Shown: piece after piece, positions 18,343 to 27,851 of the stretch | How positions within the stretch are numbered: the first letter of the stretch is position 1 | Layout of the letters: every line of letters starts with the position of its first letter | Position numbers and translations under genes: made by a program | The notes under the pieces: generated by a model | The model's database searches: none | What the model saw: only the letters and a program-made list of their open reading frames with translations | What the model was told of the DNA's origin: nothing | Source: an uncultured Pseudomonadales bacterium | GTDB lineage: Bacteria; Pseudomonadota; Gammaproteobacteria; Pseudomonadales; Cellvibrionaceae | Direction: 5' to 3' | Length of the DNA stretch: 45,006 nucleotides | Assembly: GCA_947494095.1 (NCBI GenBank) | Contig: CANLTI010000042.1 | Coordinates: 1 to 45,006 of the forward strand

Positions 18343-20456
18343 TGCTCAGTGATGAGTTAAAGCTGTGTATTCAGCAAGGTTATTCGACCTACCTTAAAGC
18401 GAAAGGGCACAAGCCACGCTACGGTCAAAAACTCATGATTGCGGCTATAGCGCGCACCTTGGGTAACATTAATAGTGATGATAATGGCGAGCGTCAAGGC
18501 ACTGGGCATGTGTGTGTTGTAGAGGCGGGTACGGGCACAGGCAAAACAGTCGCCTATTTGTTGTCGGCTATTCCTGTTGCGCGCATGCTCGATAAAAAAG
18601 TGGTTATTTCAACGGCCACTATTGCTCTGCAAGAGCAAATTATGTTCAAAGATTTGCCCGACGTGCGCAAACATAGCCAGTTAGCATTTGATTACACCTT
18701 AGCCAAAGGCCGTGGACGCTACTTGTGTTTGAGCAAGCTCGATCGTTTATTGGCCGAAGATGACGACCCTTTTTTACCGCTATACGAAGAAGTCATTACC
18801 AGCGATGCCGATACACCTTTGTATACGGATATGATCCAAAAGCTAGCGGGTAATCAATGGGATGGTGATCGCGATAGCTGGAAAGAAGAAATTCCGCAAG
18901 AGCAGTGGTCCAGAGTCACCACCGACCACAGGCAATGCACGGGCCGCAGTTGCTCGCATGTGCGTAATTGCGCTTTTTTTAAGGCGCGTGAAAGTCTTGA
19001 TGAGGCGCATGTTATTGTTGCCAATCACGATTTAGTGTTGGCTGATTTAGCCTTAGGTGGCGGCGCTATTTTGCCGAAGCCGAGCGAGACGATTTATATT
19101 TTTGACGAAGGTCATCATTTGCCCGATAAAGCCTTAAGCCATTTTGCCGCCCATGCACGTATCGTGGCGACTAGCCGCTGGCTTGGCCAAACGGAAGGGC
19201 AGTGGGCTAATTTTATCGAGCCTTTTGCGGCGGCTGTGAGTGTGGTGGCGCGTGCGCAAGGCATGGAAAAAATCCTCAAAGGTGCGCGTCAAGCCATCGA
19301 TTTACTGCCGTCGTTACTCAAGGCGCTAATCCCTTTAATGGATGCCAATCAGCCAATTGTGCGCTACCGCTTTGAGCAAGGCGAGGTGTCGGCCGATATC
19401 GGTGAAATTGCCGTCGAGGCGTATAGCCGCTTTACTGATTTGGCCCTGGCCCTAGAAAAAATGGCCGATGAAGTGGGTCGTTTATTGGAGGATGAAAGCA
19501 GCCCCGTTGACAAAAATAGCTGCGAGGCAGCTTTTGGTGTATTGGGTGCGTGGTGGTCGCGGGCCGAGGCGGCACAAAAACTGTTCGAAAGCTTTGCCCA
19601 CAGCACCGCCGATCCCAAATGGCCGATGGCGCGCTGGGTAACATTGGTTGAGCAAGGCGAGGCGGTTGACTTTGAGCTCGTATCTAGCCCTGTGTTAGCC
19701 TCACACACATTGACTGAGCGATTGTGGGAGCCGTGCTATTCGGCGATTGCTACCTCGGCCACATTAACGGCGTTAGGGTCTTTTGATCGCTTTACTATGC
19801 GCGGTGGTGTACCCAGTGATGCCACCTTTGAAGTCGTACCCAGTCCTTTTGATTACCCCAATAATGCCATTTTGCGCATTCCCAAAGAGGCCGTAGAGGC
19901 GCAAAATGCGGCGCTGCATACGCAAAATATGATTGAGCTGCTGCCTAAAATTTTAGATTTAAAGCAGGGTTCTTTGGTATTGTTCTCGTCGCGCCGGCAA
20001 ATGTTACAGGTGTACGAAGCTGTGCCGCAGACATTACAGGCTATTATTTTGATGCAAGGCGCTGCCTCTAAGCAGGCGCTGCTCACTAATCATCGCGCCG
20101 CGATTGATGCCGGTAAAGGCAGTGTATTGTTTGGCTTGGCCAGCTTTGCAGAAGGCGTTGACTTGCCCGGTGGTTATTGTCAGCATGTGGTGATTGCTAA
20201 GATTCCATTTGCGGTACCCGATGACCCTATCGAGGCGGCTATGGCGGAATGGATTGGCCAGCAAGGCGGCAATGCCTTTATGCAAATGAGCGTACCCGAT
20301 GCTGCGGTAAAATTAGTGCAAGCGTGTGGGCGATTATTGCGCACAGAGGCCGATACCGGAGTGGTTACCATTTTGGATAAGCGGTTGCTGACCAAGCGTT
20401 ACGGGCAGGCAATTTTAGACGCTTTACCACCTTTTAAGCGTGAGCTGAATGTGTAA
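18342..20456 (+). CDS. dinG: ATP-dependent DNA helicase DinG
   Basis: Superfamily 2 iron-sulfur 5'-3' helicase that unwinds R-loops and D-loops. Walker A is EAGTGTGKT (61-69). The iron-sulfur cysteines are C129, C199, C204 and C210, matching the E. coli order. The Walker B box reads DEGH (255-258) in place of DEAH. ATSATLTALGSF, LVLFSSRRQML and QACGRLLR are motifs of the C-terminal helicase domain. The length of 704 residues equals the family norm. The ATG overlaps the last base of the upstream acyltransferase gene, so translation is coupled. I see no LexA box at the junction; if dinG is SOS-controlled here, the site must lie before the acyltransferase gene. Confidence 0.94.
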   Translation: MLSDELKLCIQQGYSTYLKAKGHKPRYGQKLMIAAIARTLGNINSDDNGERQGTGHVCVVEAGTGTGKTVAYLLSAIPVARMLDKKVVISTATIALQEQIMFKDLPDVRKHSQLAFDYTLAKGRGRYLCLSKLDRLLAEDDDPFLPLYEEVITSDADTPLYTDMIQKLAGNQWDGDRDSWKEEIPQEQWSRVTTDHRQCTGRSCSHVRNCAFFKARESLDEAHVIVANHDLVLADLALGGGAILPKPSETIYIFDEGHHLPDKALSHFAAHARIVATSRWLGQTEGQWANFIEPFAAAVSVVARAQGMEKILKGARQAIDLLPSLLKALIPLMDANQPIVRYRFEQGEVSADIGEIAVEAYSRFTDLALALEKMADEVGRLLEDESSPVDKNSCEAAFGVLGAWWSRAEAAQKLFESFAHSTADPKWPMARWVTLVEQGEAVDFELVSSPVLASHTLTERLWEPCYSAIATSATLTALGSFDRFTMRGGVPSDATFEVVPSPFDYPNNAILRIPKEAVEAQNAALHTQNMIELLPKILDLKQGSLVLFSSRRQMLQVYEAVPQTLQAIILMQGAASKQALLTNHRAAIDAGKGSVLFGLASFAEGVDLPGGYCQHVVIAKIPFAVPDDPIEAAMAEWIGQQGGNAFMQMSVPDAAVKLVQACGRLLRTEADTGVVTILDKRLLTKRYGQAILDALPPFKRELNV

Positions 20457-20583
20457 AGTCGATGCGTGCTACCTTTATTTTCCGCGCTACCTTTATTTGC
20501 GAGCCACTATTAAGACGTGTTGAGTGTCATCCATGTCTCAATCCGTATTGAATCTGTATTGAACCTATTAAGAGGAGCCTTCA

Positions 20584-21582
20584 GTGGCATTTAAATCAAT
20601 TATTGCGCATCGTTTATTGCGCGCATCTCCAAGCGCCCCGGTCACTAAAACGGTGTGTGAAGATGTGTGGCCGCTTAACGGCAAAACAGAAGACTGTGTG
20701 CGCAGCTTAAAGCACGCTTGGCTTAAACGCGGCGGTAAAGTGTACGGGCGCTTGAGTGACGACGCGGGTGTTAATCCGTTGCCGGCATGGCTTAAGGGCT
20801 GGCACAGTGAGTCACAGACCTTTACCAAGCTATCAAGTCAATGGTTGCAGCACGCCGAAGTATTATTGGGGGCAACCGAAAACGTCTTAGATGTTTATTG
20901 TGTTTTTGCTCACGAGCAGCTTGAAGCGGGTGATGTGTTGTGGCTATTTTTGACCGGCCACGAACCGGCTTTTGCGATTAATGGCGATATGCAATTAGAT
21001 GAAAGCCATTATCTGGATGTGAATCGTTTTTTAATGGCCGCTAAAATTAACCTAACAGAGTGGCAAGCGGGCGATAGCGCTAAATATTTAACCTTGGTGC
21101 GGGCTGCAGGCGAAAAAGAGCTTAGTGATTGGTTTATTGATGTGGTGGGCTTTAGCGATAAGCTCGATACCGCAAAGCAAACCGAACAATTGCTGGCGGT
21201 GGTTGAGGACTACGCTAAAAAACTCCCGGCCGAGCAAGCCGAGCAAACTCGCGAAAAAGTTGTAGAATATTGCTTAGAGCAAAGCAAAGCGGGGGAGTCG
21301 GTAGCGCTGGCTGCGTTATCGAGCAGCGTAACCCCAGAGGGCGCGCCAGAGTTCAAAACGTTTGCCGCGACACATGAAGCTAAGCCCGCCGCAGATTTGG
21401 TACCTCATGCTGGCCAGTTACGGCAATATGTGCGTATTAGTGGCCGCAACGAGCAAATGAGTATGAGTTTTTCATCGGGCTGTTTAGGTGATGCGGTGAT
21501 TTATGATGCGCAAAGCGATAGCTTAACCATCAACAATATTCCGCCGGCGCTAAAATCACGTTTGCTTAAGCATATGAAATAA
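20584..21582 (+). CDS. yejK: Nucleoid-associated protein YejK/NdpA family
   Basis: Cytoplasmic nucleoid-associated protein of the NA37 (37 kDa) family, 332 residues against 335 in E. coli YejK. Characteristic stretches are YFLTVVRAAG-like YLTLVRAAGEKELSDWFIDVVGF (about 180-200), LDESHYLDVNRFLMAAKINLTEW and the C-terminal ITNIPP-like LTINNIPPALKSRLLKHM. The start is GTG with AGAGGAG nine bases upstream. Members bind the nucleoid and, in Pseudomonas, topoisomerase IV. It lies 127 bases after dinG and could be in the same transcription unit. Confidence 0.86.
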   Translation: MAFKSIIAHRLLRASPSAPVTKTVCEDVWPLNGKTEDCVRSLKHAWLKRGGKVYGRLSDDAGVNPLPAWLKGWHSESQTFTKLSSQWLQHAEVLLGATENVLDVYCVFAHEQLEAGDVLWLFLTGHEPAFAINGDMQLDESHYLDVNRFLMAAKINLTEWQAGDSAKYLTLVRAAGEKELSDWFIDVVGFSDKLDTAKQTEQLLAVVEDYAKKLPAEQAEQTREKVVEYCLEQSKAGESVALAALSSSVTPEGAPEFKTFAATHEAKPAADLVPHAGQLRQYVRISGRNEQMSMSFSSGCLGDAVIYDAQSDSLTINNIPPALKSRLLKHMK

Positions 21583-21679
21583 ACCGTTGGTAGCGCGAGA
21601 GTGTAATCTGAGTGCTAGCTAACGGTATTATGGCTTGTAGTGTGTTTTACTGTATCGGTTGATTGGTGTGGGGTATGTG

Positions 21680-22246
21680 ATGGGGCTTACAAAAAACGTT
21701 TTAACCAAAATAATCTTAGCTCAAGGTTTGATGGGTATGTTGCTGCTGGGCGCTTCGGTGTTTGGACGTACAGCGCACGCTCAGTGGTTAACACTGTATA
21801 CGCCGCAGCAAACCCCTGTTGCGTCGCAAGCCTCTATCGCGCCAATCGATTATAACGTTGGGCGCGATGCTTTTAATGCTTTTGGCTGCGGCGAATGCCA
21901 CGCCGATCTAGCGGAGCAAGGCTATCGCTCGGGTTTTCAGATGATTGAAAAGTCAGAGAGTAACCTTGAGCGTGAAGGCGCGCAACAGACGGCTCTTGCC
22001 GTCAGCGCTTTGCAGTCGCAACTACTACCAGCCAGCTCGCCCAGTATGAGCTCTGCGCTTAAAACTTTGGTTTTGGGTGGGCAGCAGTTTATCCCCTCTA
22101 CTCGCTATAATTCTGTATTTTTACGTAGGGCGCATCGCGCTTTACCGTTTAATGTTCAGCGCGAAGCCCTCCAAAGCGTTGAGCTATTTGATGCCGCGAA
22201 TGCGCAGCAGCAAGAGGCCAGTATCGATTACATGCTTATGTTTTAG
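21680..22246 (+). CDS. Secreted CXXCH protein, possible cytochrome c
   Basis: I do not recognise a named family. The 188 residues begin with a signal peptide (MGLTKNVLTKIILAQG, cleavage after TAHA), and the mature part has FGCGECHADLAEQGY, a CXXCH haem-c attachment motif. No other haem motif is present. A distal methionine ligand could be one of the methionines in FQMIEK or PSMSSAL. If haem is attached, it is a small periplasmic mono-haem cytochrome; if not, the cysteines may bind metal. I chose the ATG at 21680, with GGGG 7 bases upstream, over an in-frame TTG at 21659. The 3' end is 75 bases from a convergent gene. Confidence 0.6.
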   Translation: MGLTKNVLTKIILAQGLMGMLLLGASVFGRTAHAQWLTLYTPQQTPVASQASIAPIDYNVGRDAFNAFGCGECHADLAEQGYRSGFQMIEKSESNLEREGAQQTALAVSALQSQLLPASSPSMSSALKTLVLGGQQFIPSTRYNSVFLRRAHRALPFNVQREALQSVELFDAANAQQQEASIDYMLMF

Positions 22247-22320
22247 CGTGTTGTAAAATTTTTGGGTGCTTCTTTATTGCTCTATATAAGCCGAATTTCC
22301 GCATATAACCCGATGCCTTG

Positions 22321-22821
22321 CTATAAATACCCCGGTGCAAATACGCCAACGCAATGAAACTGTTGGTAGTCTTGCAGTGCTTGCTCATACCAAATGTAAT
22401 CTTCTGCGCCTGCAAAGCGTTGGCTTTGACGTTCTTTTTGCAGTGTTTCTGGGCTGGCATCGCGCCAAAAATACACACCCAGTGCCGGATAAATATAAGA
22501 CATACCCAGTTGTGGATCTTGATTATCGTATTGCCCTTTAAGGCTCATGCGCATAATTGTTTTGTGGGCGGCTTGTTGCAAGGGGTTAAAACCAAAAATA
22601 TCGGGCTCTAGTGCAGCTAGCTGTGGATCGCGATTCACACAAATAGCGATCACTTCATCGCGGCTGTTGTAGTCGACCACTAGTTTGCCTTTGGCAAAAA
22701 TGTCTCTACGCAGTGTATTGCGGCAATCGAGCTGAAGGCTATTGATATGATAGGCAACATCTGTGCGGTGCATACCCAGCGAAATAGGGCCAATGCTTTG
22801 GTTGGGCTTGATTGTTAGCAT
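22321..22821 (-). CDS. Hypothetical protein, possible signal peptide
   Basis: Unknown protein of 166 residues from the ATG, beginning MLTIKPNQSIGPISLGMHRTDV. The phrase IGPISLGMxRxDV recurs in several uncharacterised bacterial proteins that bind or shield a hydrophobic core; no catalytic motif is seen. On the minus strand the frame stays open upstream of this ATG for some 40 codons without ATG, GTG or TTG. It would add INIRRLPGFLFTFLFALFII, two arginines followed by a hydrophobic run like an export signal. Either a rare start codon is used or this is the relic of a longer gene. Convergent with the CXXCH gene. Confidence 0.55.
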   Translation of the reverse strand: MLTIKPNQSIGPISLGMHRTDVAYHINSLQLDCRNTLRRDIFAKGKLVVDYNSRDEVIAICVNRDPQLAALEPDIFGFNPLQQAAHKTIMRMSLKGQYDNQDPQLGMSYIYPALGVYFWRDASPETLQKERQSQRFAGAEDYIWYEQALQDYQQFHCVGVFAPGYL

Positions 22822-23136
22822 GATAATAAATAAGGCAAATAAAAAAGTGAATAAGAAGCCGGGTAGGCGACGTATATTAATAGGTGGTTGAGTAACGACT
22901 CTAGAGCCGTTGTATGGTTTGTATTCGTTGTTTTAATCATAGCTATATATAAAAATATAGACACAACCTATTGCTCAGATATGAAAACCTCATCTTACTT
23001 CAATCGTTACTTTGTGGCCTATTAGCGGATTTGAGTCATTTATAATAGATGTTGTTACTCGTTTTGTGATGCTGCTGCGCGCGCCGGCTTGGTGTTGGCG
23101 TCAGTCAGTAGAAACGATGCATCAAAGCGCTGGGCC

Positions 23137-23172
23137 TAAGTAAGTATCTAAGTAAGTACCTGAGTAAGCAGT
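23137..23172. repeat. 12-bp tandem repeat, three units
   Basis: Units TAAGTAAGTATC, TAAGTAAGTACC and TGAGTAAGCAGT stand head to tail four bases left of a MITE. They are non-coding. Confidence 0.75.
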
Positions 23173-23175
23173 AAC

Positions 23176-23349
23176 GTAACTATTCAGATGGGCCGTAATT
23201 GGGTACTAATGAATCATTTTCTGGGCCGCTCAAGCCATTCATGGTGCTATATAAGCGCTCCCGGCGCTTAAATGCCCAAAAATAACCCATCAGCACCCTG
23301 TTAAGAGGTTTTTGGGTTCGGCTAATTTTGGTTCGGCGTATATAGTTAC
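23176..23349 (+). mobile_element. IS66-type MITE, copy 2
   Basis: A 174-bp copy with left end GTAACTATTCA (23176-23186) and a decayed right end ATATAGTTAC (to 23349). Its interior follows copy 1 closely (AATGAATCATTTTCTGGGCC, GCGCTCCCGGCGC, CCCATCAGCACCCTG) but lacks the 60-base inserted segment. No target duplication is visible (left GCAGTAAC, right TAAATAAA), so it is old. It ends 41 bases before the -35 of the rpsF promoter. Confidence 0.8.
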
Positions 23350-23390
23350 TAAATAAATAAGTTGGTTAGCTGCAAGCGGGCAGAATATAT

Positions 23391-23419
23391 TTGCGCAAAC
23401 AGGTTAAACCCTATACAAT
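23391..23419 (+). promoter_or_regulatory. Promoter of the rpsF operon
   Basis: TTGCGC (23391-23396) and TACAAT (23414-23419) stand 17 bases apart, followed by a GC-rich start region (CCGCGCCCC), a discriminator typical of stringently controlled ribosomal promoters. The transcript would begin near 23427. Confidence 0.6.
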
Positions 23420-23432
23420 CCGCGCCCCGATT

Positions 23433-23458
23433 CCACGATCATACTATTTGATCTGTGG
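23433..23458 (+). promoter_or_regulatory. Leader hairpin of rpsF mRNA
   Basis: CCACGATCA pairs with TGATCTGTGG around a short loop, with an internal mismatch, in the 5' leader of the operon. Some bacterial rpsF leaders carry an S6:S18-binding hairpin for autoregulation; I could not match its conserved bulge with confidence, so the role is speculative. Confidence 0.3.
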
Positions 23459-23511
23459 TTCTCCTTGCCTTATCGCATTTAGTGGAAGGCTTAACCCGTA
23501 AGGAGCTTACA

Positions 23512-23964
23512 ATGCGTCATTACGAAATCGTGTTCTTGGTCCACCCTGACCAATCTGAGCAGGTACCTGGTATGGTTGAGCGTTATAGCGCTCAAGTCAC
23601 CGATGCTGGTGGTGCTGTTCATCGTTACGAAGACTGGGGTCGTCGTCAACTGGCTTACTCAATCAACAAAATTCACAAAGCACATTACATTCTTTTGAAT
23701 GTTGAGTGTACTGATGAAGTGTTGCAAGAGTTGACCACTACTTTCCGTTACAACGATGCTGTTTTACGTAGCATGGTTATTCGTATGGATGATGTCGTGA
23801 CTGAAGAGTCGCCTATCATGAAAGCGGAAAACGAAAGCCGTGAGCGCAAGCAACGCGCTGAGCGTCGTCAAGAAGAGTCAGCTCCTGAAGCTGCCGAAGC
23901 AACTGTAGCAGAAACCGCCGAAGCAACTGGCGACGATGCAACAGAAGAAACTGAGGAGAAGTAA
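23512..23964 (+). CDS. rpsF: 30S ribosomal protein S6
   Basis: S6 of the small ribosomal subunit, 150 residues. [39 protein letters not shown] and HYILLNVEC are canonical. AAGGAG lies seven bases before the ATG at 23512; the frame is open to 23455 but that region is leader. The C-terminal 50 residues after RRQEES are an acidic, alanine-rich tail (repeats of [12 protein letters not shown]), like the tail that RimK extends with glutamates in E. coli, but longer. It heads the rpsF-rpsR-rplI operon, with rpsR 2 bases downstream. Confidence 0.97.
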   Translation: MRHYEIVFLVHPDQSEQVPGMVERYSAQVTDAGGAVHRYEDWGRRQLAYSINKIHKAHYILLNVECTDEVLQELTTTFRYNDAVLRSMVIRMDDVVTEESPIMKAENESRERKQRAERRQEESAPEAAEATVAETAEATGDDATEETEEK

Positions 23965-23966
23965 TT

Positions 23967-24194
23967 ATGGCTCGTTTTTTCCGTCGTCGTAAATTTTGCC
24001 GTTTCACCGCTGAAGGTGTTGTTCAAATCGATTATAAAGATTTAGAAACACTCAAAGCTTATGTTTCTGAAACTGGCAAGATCGTACCTAGCCGTATCAC
24101 TGGTACTAAAGCAAAATATCAGCGTCAATTGTCGACTGCTATTAAGCGTGCTCGTTACGTTGCTTTATTACCTTACACTGACAGCCACGAATAA
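23967..24194 (+). CDS. rpsR: 30S ribosomal protein S18
   Basis: S18, 75 residues, which pairs with S6 on the platform of the 30S subunit. [55 protein letters not shown] matches the gammaproteobacterial family almost throughout. AGGAG lies just upstream inside the end of rpsF, and only 2 bases separate the two genes, so translation is coupled. Confidence 0.98.
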   Translation: MARFFRRRKFCRFTAEGVVQIDYKDLETLKAYVSETGKIVPSRITGTKAKYQRQLSTAIKRARYVALLPYTDSHE

Positions 24195-24205
24195 GGGGTA
24201 GTTAG

Positions 24206-24652
24206 ATGGAAGTTATTTTACTTGAAAAAGTTGGCCGTCTTGGCACCGTTGGTGATAAAGTCAGTGTTAAATCTGGTTTTGGCCGCAACTATCTTTTGCC
24301 ACAAGGCAAAGCCATTACAGCGACTGCAGCTAACGTTGCTGATTTTGAAGCGCGCCGTAATGAGTTAGAAGCTGCTGCTGGTGATAAATTCACATCGGCT
24401 AAAGCCCGTGCTGAGCAATTAGCTGCGTTAGTAGTTACCATCAAAGCCAATGCGGGTGATGAAGGTAAGTTATTTGGTTCTATTGGCGTACGTGATATTG
24501 CCAATGCCATTACTGCTGCAGGTGTTAAAGTGGCTAAAGCTGAAGTGAAGTTACCTGAAGGTACTTTGCGTGATCTTGGCGAGTTTGATATCGACGTGCA
24601 ATTACATATTGATGTTATTCAAGCGGTTAAGTTGGTTGTTGAGGCTGAATAA
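24206..24652 (+). CDS. rplI: 50S ribosomal protein L9
   Basis: L9, 148 residues (E. coli 149), a two-domain protein joined by a long helix that reaches out from the L1 stalk base. [36 protein letters not shown] is the canonical N-terminal domain; [16 protein letters not shown] and the C-terminal [14 protein letters not shown] complete it. It starts 11 bases after rpsR and is closed by a terminator at 24691. Confidence 0.98.
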   Translation: MEVILLEKVGRLGTVGDKVSVKSGFGRNYLLPQGKAITATAANVADFEARRNELEAAAGDKFTSAKARAEQLAALVVTIKANAGDEGKLFGSIGVRDIANAITAAGVKVAKAEVKLPEGTLRDLGEFDIDVQLHIDVIQAVKLVVEAE

Positions 24653-24690
24653 GTCTTAGTGCTAACATAGGCTGTTCTACAGCTGACGCA

Positions 24691-24729
24691 AAAGGCATGG
24701 GTGGAGATAATCTACTCATGCCTTTTTTG
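24691..24729 (+). terminator. Terminator after rplI
   Basis: AAAGGCATG pairs with CATGCCTTT across about 18 bases, followed by a run of T at 24723-24728. It is a Rho-independent terminator that separates the ribosomal operon from dnaB. Confidence 0.8.
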
Positions 24730-24772
24730 TGTTTACTCTACTTTTTTATTTGATGGCCCCAAAAATATTCTC

Positions 24773-26179
24773 ATGGCAGATATGCAACCCGATTACCCCG
24801 ACTTTCATCACGACGGCGGCGCTCCCGAGCGGCCAGAATCGGCGATGCCGCGTTCTATTGAGGCCGAGCAGTCTGTCTTGGGTGGCTTGTTACTCGATGC
24901 CTCTGTGTTTGATGCGGTGTGTGAAATCGTCTCCGAATCTGATTTTTATAAAGCGGCGCATAAGCAAGTTTTTCATGTGATGCAGCACTTGGTTGAGTAT
25001 GAGCAGCCGGTGGATGTTATTACGGTATCGCAAGAGCTAGATCGACGTGACGAGCTAGAAAGCGTTGGCGGCTTAAGTTATTTAGCCGATTTAGCGGCCA
25101 ATGTGGCGGGCTCGGCCAACTTAGGTGCCTACGCGCGTATTGTGCGTGAGCGCTCGACTTTAAGGCAGTTAATTGCAGCGGCAGGTGATATTAGCAAAGC
25201 CAGCTTTAGCCCTGGCGAGCTCGATACCGATGAGCTTTTGCAGCTCGCAGAAAAGCGACTGCTCGAAATATCCGAAGATAGGCCCAAAGAAGGCGGCTTT
25301 GAGGGCGTTAATAATCTTTTAAAGTCGACAGTGGCTAAAATTGATCAGCTATTTCGCACCGATAGCGACCTCACGGGTTTGGCTACCGGTATTGATGAGC
25401 TAGATCAGCGCACGGCTGGCTGGCAGCCCGGCGAGCTTATTATTTTAGCTGCAAGGCCTTCCATGGGCAAAACGGCGCTTGCGCTCAACTTTGTTGAGGC
25501 GGCTGTCATGACACAGCCTAAGCCCACCTTGATATTCAGTATGGAAATGCCCTCTAATTCACTGGTGATGCGTATGCTGTCATCGCTGGGGCGAATTGAT
25601 CAGGGGCGTATTCGCAGTGGTAAATTGCTCGAAGAAGATTGGCCCAAGCTAGAAAGCGCTGCACGCAAACTCAAAGATAAATTATTGTTTATTGATGATA
25701 CGCCAGGTCTCACGCCAAGTGATGTGCGCGCCAGAGTTAAGCGTATTGCCCGCGAGCACGGTAACCCCGGCATGATTATGCTCGATTATTTACAGCTGAT
25801 GCAAGTGGCCGGTAGTACCGAGGGGCGAACCCAAGAAATTTCCGAAATTTCTCGCTCGCTCAAAGCGCTGGCTAAAGAGTACGACTGTCCAGTTATTGCT
25901 TTGTCTCAGCTTAACCGTAGCGTAGAATCGCGGCCCAATAAACGCCCAATGAACAGTGACCTTAGGGAATCGGGTGCCATCGAGCAAGATGCCGACGTCA
26001 TTTTGTTTATTTATCGCGATGAGTATTACAATGAAGAAAGCCCCGATAAAGGCTTGGCTGAGTTAATTATTGGCAAGCAGCGTAATGGTGAAATTGGCAC
26101 TTGTCGTGCGGCTTTTGTGGGCAAGTACACACGCTTCGAAAACTTAGCGCCCGACTATTTTAATGACGACTTACACTAG
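24773..26179 (+). CDS. dnaB: Replicative DNA helicase DnaB
   Basis: Hexameric 5'-3' helicase of the replication fork, 468 residues (E. coli 471). The N-terminal primase-binding domain has PRSIEAEQSVLGGLLLD. The RecA-like domain has Walker A ARPSMGKTA, Walker B IMLDYLQLM, and SQLNRSVESRPNKRPMNSDLRESGAIEQDADVILFIYRDEYYN. The ATG at 24773 begins MADMQPDYPDF; the frame is open to 24701 but that lies inside the terminator, so the longer form is unlikely. It follows rplI, the common order in gammaproteobacteria, but with its own promoter after the terminator. No intein is present. Confidence 0.97.
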   Translation: MADMQPDYPDFHHDGGAPERPESAMPRSIEAEQSVLGGLLLDASVFDAVCEIVSESDFYKAAHKQVFHVMQHLVEYEQPVDVITVSQELDRRDELESVGGLSYLADLAANVAGSANLGAYARIVRERSTLRQLIAAAGDISKASFSPGELDTDELLQLAEKRLLEISEDRPKEGGFEGVNNLLKSTVAKIDQLFRTDSDLTGLATGIDELDQRTAGWQPGELIILAARPSMGKTALALNFVEAAVMTQPKPTLIFSMEMPSNSLVMRMLSSLGRIDQGRIRSGKLLEEDWPKLESAARKLKDKLLFIDDTPGLTPSDVRARVKRIAREHGNPGMIMLDYLQLMQVAGSTEGRTQEISEISRSLKALAKEYDCPVIALSQLNRSVESRPNKRPMNSDLRESGAIEQDADVILFIYRDEYYNEESPDKGLAELIIGKQRNGEIGTCRAAFVGKYTRFENLAPDYFNDDLH

Positions 26180-26321
26180 TGTTATTCAATTAAGGCTTCT
26201 TAACTTAAGACCTCTTAGGTTAAGGCTGCTTGCACGACTCTTATCGTACATTGGCGTAAAATAGCACCTCTAGCTAGGGTGTATGTGGCGTGATAATACT
26301 ATTTAAATAAGCAGAGAACCT

Positions 26322-27176
26322 ATGCAAACTTATCATCATATTTCTGGCCTTCGCAAGGCTCTAGCGCTGCATCGCCAGCAAGGCCAAACCATTGCTTTTG
26401 TCCCTACAATGGGCAATTTGCACCGTGCGCATTTAGCCTTGGTTGAGCAAGCAAAAAGTCTGTGTGATGTGGTGGTGTCGAGTATTTTTGTGAATCGTTT
26501 GCAGTTTGGTTTAAACGAGGATTGGGATAAATACCCGCGAACGCTACAGCAAGATACTCAAAAATTAATCTCTGTCGATTGCGATTACCTTTTTTGCCCC
26601 GACGAGCACGAGGTGTACCCCAACGGTATGGATCAGCAAGCCCGTGTAATCGTGCCAAGTATGGCCGATGTATTGTGCGGTGCTAGCCGGCCGGGCCACT
26701 TCGAGGGTGTAACTACCGTCGTTACTAAGTTATTTAATATCGTACAGCCCAATAAAGCTATTTTTGGTGTTAAAGATTACCAGCAGCTAGCGATTATTCG
26801 CCGCATGGTAGAAGATTTATGTATGCCAGTTGATATTGTGGCCGGCGACATTGTACGTGAGGCCGATGGCTTGGCGATGAGCTCGCGCAATGGTTTTATT
26901 TTGCCTAGCGAGCGCCCCAAGGTTAACCAGCTTAATCAAAGTTTAAATTGGATTGCTGACGAGCTTAAAAAAGGTAATTTAGACTTTAGTGCACTAGAGC
27001 AAGCTGCGCGCGGGCAAATTGAGCACGCAGGCTTTAAAGTGGATTATCTGACCATTTGCGAAAGCGCCAGCCTTTTACCGGCAGCTAACGATGATACCCA
27101 GATGACCATTTTAGGTGCAATGTATACCGAGGGAGCAAGGTTGATCGATAATGTGAGTGTTGTACTCAGCGATTAA
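26322..27176 (+). CDS. panC: Pantothenate synthetase
   Basis: Joins pantoate and beta-alanine with ATP to give pantothenate, in coenzyme A synthesis; 284 residues, the family length. [20 protein letters not shown] is the ATP-binding block; the usual HxGH reads HRAH at 34-37, glycine replaced by alanine while both histidines remain. [24 protein letters not shown]-like [28 protein letters not shown] and [10 protein letters not shown] (KMSKS-like loop) are intact. panD, which makes the beta-alanine, lies 221 bases downstream. panB is not in the window. Confidence 0.95.
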   Translation: MQTYHHISGLRKALALHRQQGQTIAFVPTMGNLHRAHLALVEQAKSLCDVVVSSIFVNRLQFGLNEDWDKYPRTLQQDTQKLISVDCDYLFCPDEHEVYPNGMDQQARVIVPSMADVLCGASRPGHFEGVTTVVTKLFNIVQPNKAIFGVKDYQQLAIIRRMVEDLCMPVDIVAGDIVREADGLAMSSRNGFILPSERPKVNQLNQSLNWIADELKKGNLDFSALEQAARGQIEHAGFKVDYLTICESASLLPAANDDTQMTILGAMYTEGARLIDNVSVVLSD

Positions 27177-27397
27177 TACTATATTACAGCCTGTTCAAGG
27201 CGCGCACATAACAGGCGCCACTCAACGTAAACTCAACGGTTAAACCACAAAGCTTTTTGTGTCATTTTGGCAAGCGCTTAAGCTTCTTGTGGTTAACGGT
27301 TGTTTTAGAACAATTAACGGCGTGTTACCCGTAAGGCATAGTGACTGTGTGTTGCGCAATAACGCGAAATAAAGATGAGAGATAAGAGGTTTTCTTT

Positions 27398-27778
27398 ATG
27401 CAATCAACCTTACTAAAAGGCAAATTACACATGGCCCGGGTAACGCAAGCCGAGTTATGGTACGACGGCTCTTGCGCGATAGACAGCGACCTTGTGGCGC
27501 TGGCTGGCTTACGCGAGTTTGAGCGCATTGATATTTATAACGTGGATAACGGCGAGCGCTTTAGCACTTATGTGATTTTAGCCGAAGCTGGCTCTAAAAC
27601 TATTTCAATGAATGGCGCTGCCGCGCGTAAGGTACAGGTAGGCGATCGTGTTATTATTGCTGCTTACGCCGCCTTTGATGATGCCGAGCTGGCCACCTTT
27701 AAGCCTAAGCTTGTTTACCTAGCCGAAGGCAACGAAATAGACCGCACCGCAAATACCATCGCGATACAAAAAGATTAG
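27398..27778 (+). CDS. panD: Aspartate 1-decarboxylase
   Basis: Makes beta-alanine from aspartate for pantothenate; 126 residues, the family length. The pyruvoyl enzyme matures by cleavage between G24 and S25, and YDGSCAID has exactly that pair at 24-25. K9, the catalytic lysine, stands in [15 protein letters not shown], and Y58 falls in [23 protein letters not shown] precedes the ATG. Together with panC it supplies pantothenate; a Rho-independent terminator at 27852 closes the unit. Confidence 0.96.
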   Translation: MQSTLLKGKLHMARVTQAELWYDGSCAIDSDLVALAGLREFERIDIYNVDNGERFSTYVILAEAGSKTISMNGAAARKVQVGDRVIIAAYAAFDDAELATFKPKLVYLAEGNEIDRTANTIAIQKD

Positions 27779-27851
27779 CCCTGCTCTGGCGTAAATATGA
27801 ATGGCTCATGCCAGCCGGTTAAGTGGTTTTAAGTCATAGGGCTACAGCCAT

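Noticed and set aside
18843..20395. Several minus-strand frames inside dinG
   Set aside because: Shadows of the dinG coding frame, without homology.
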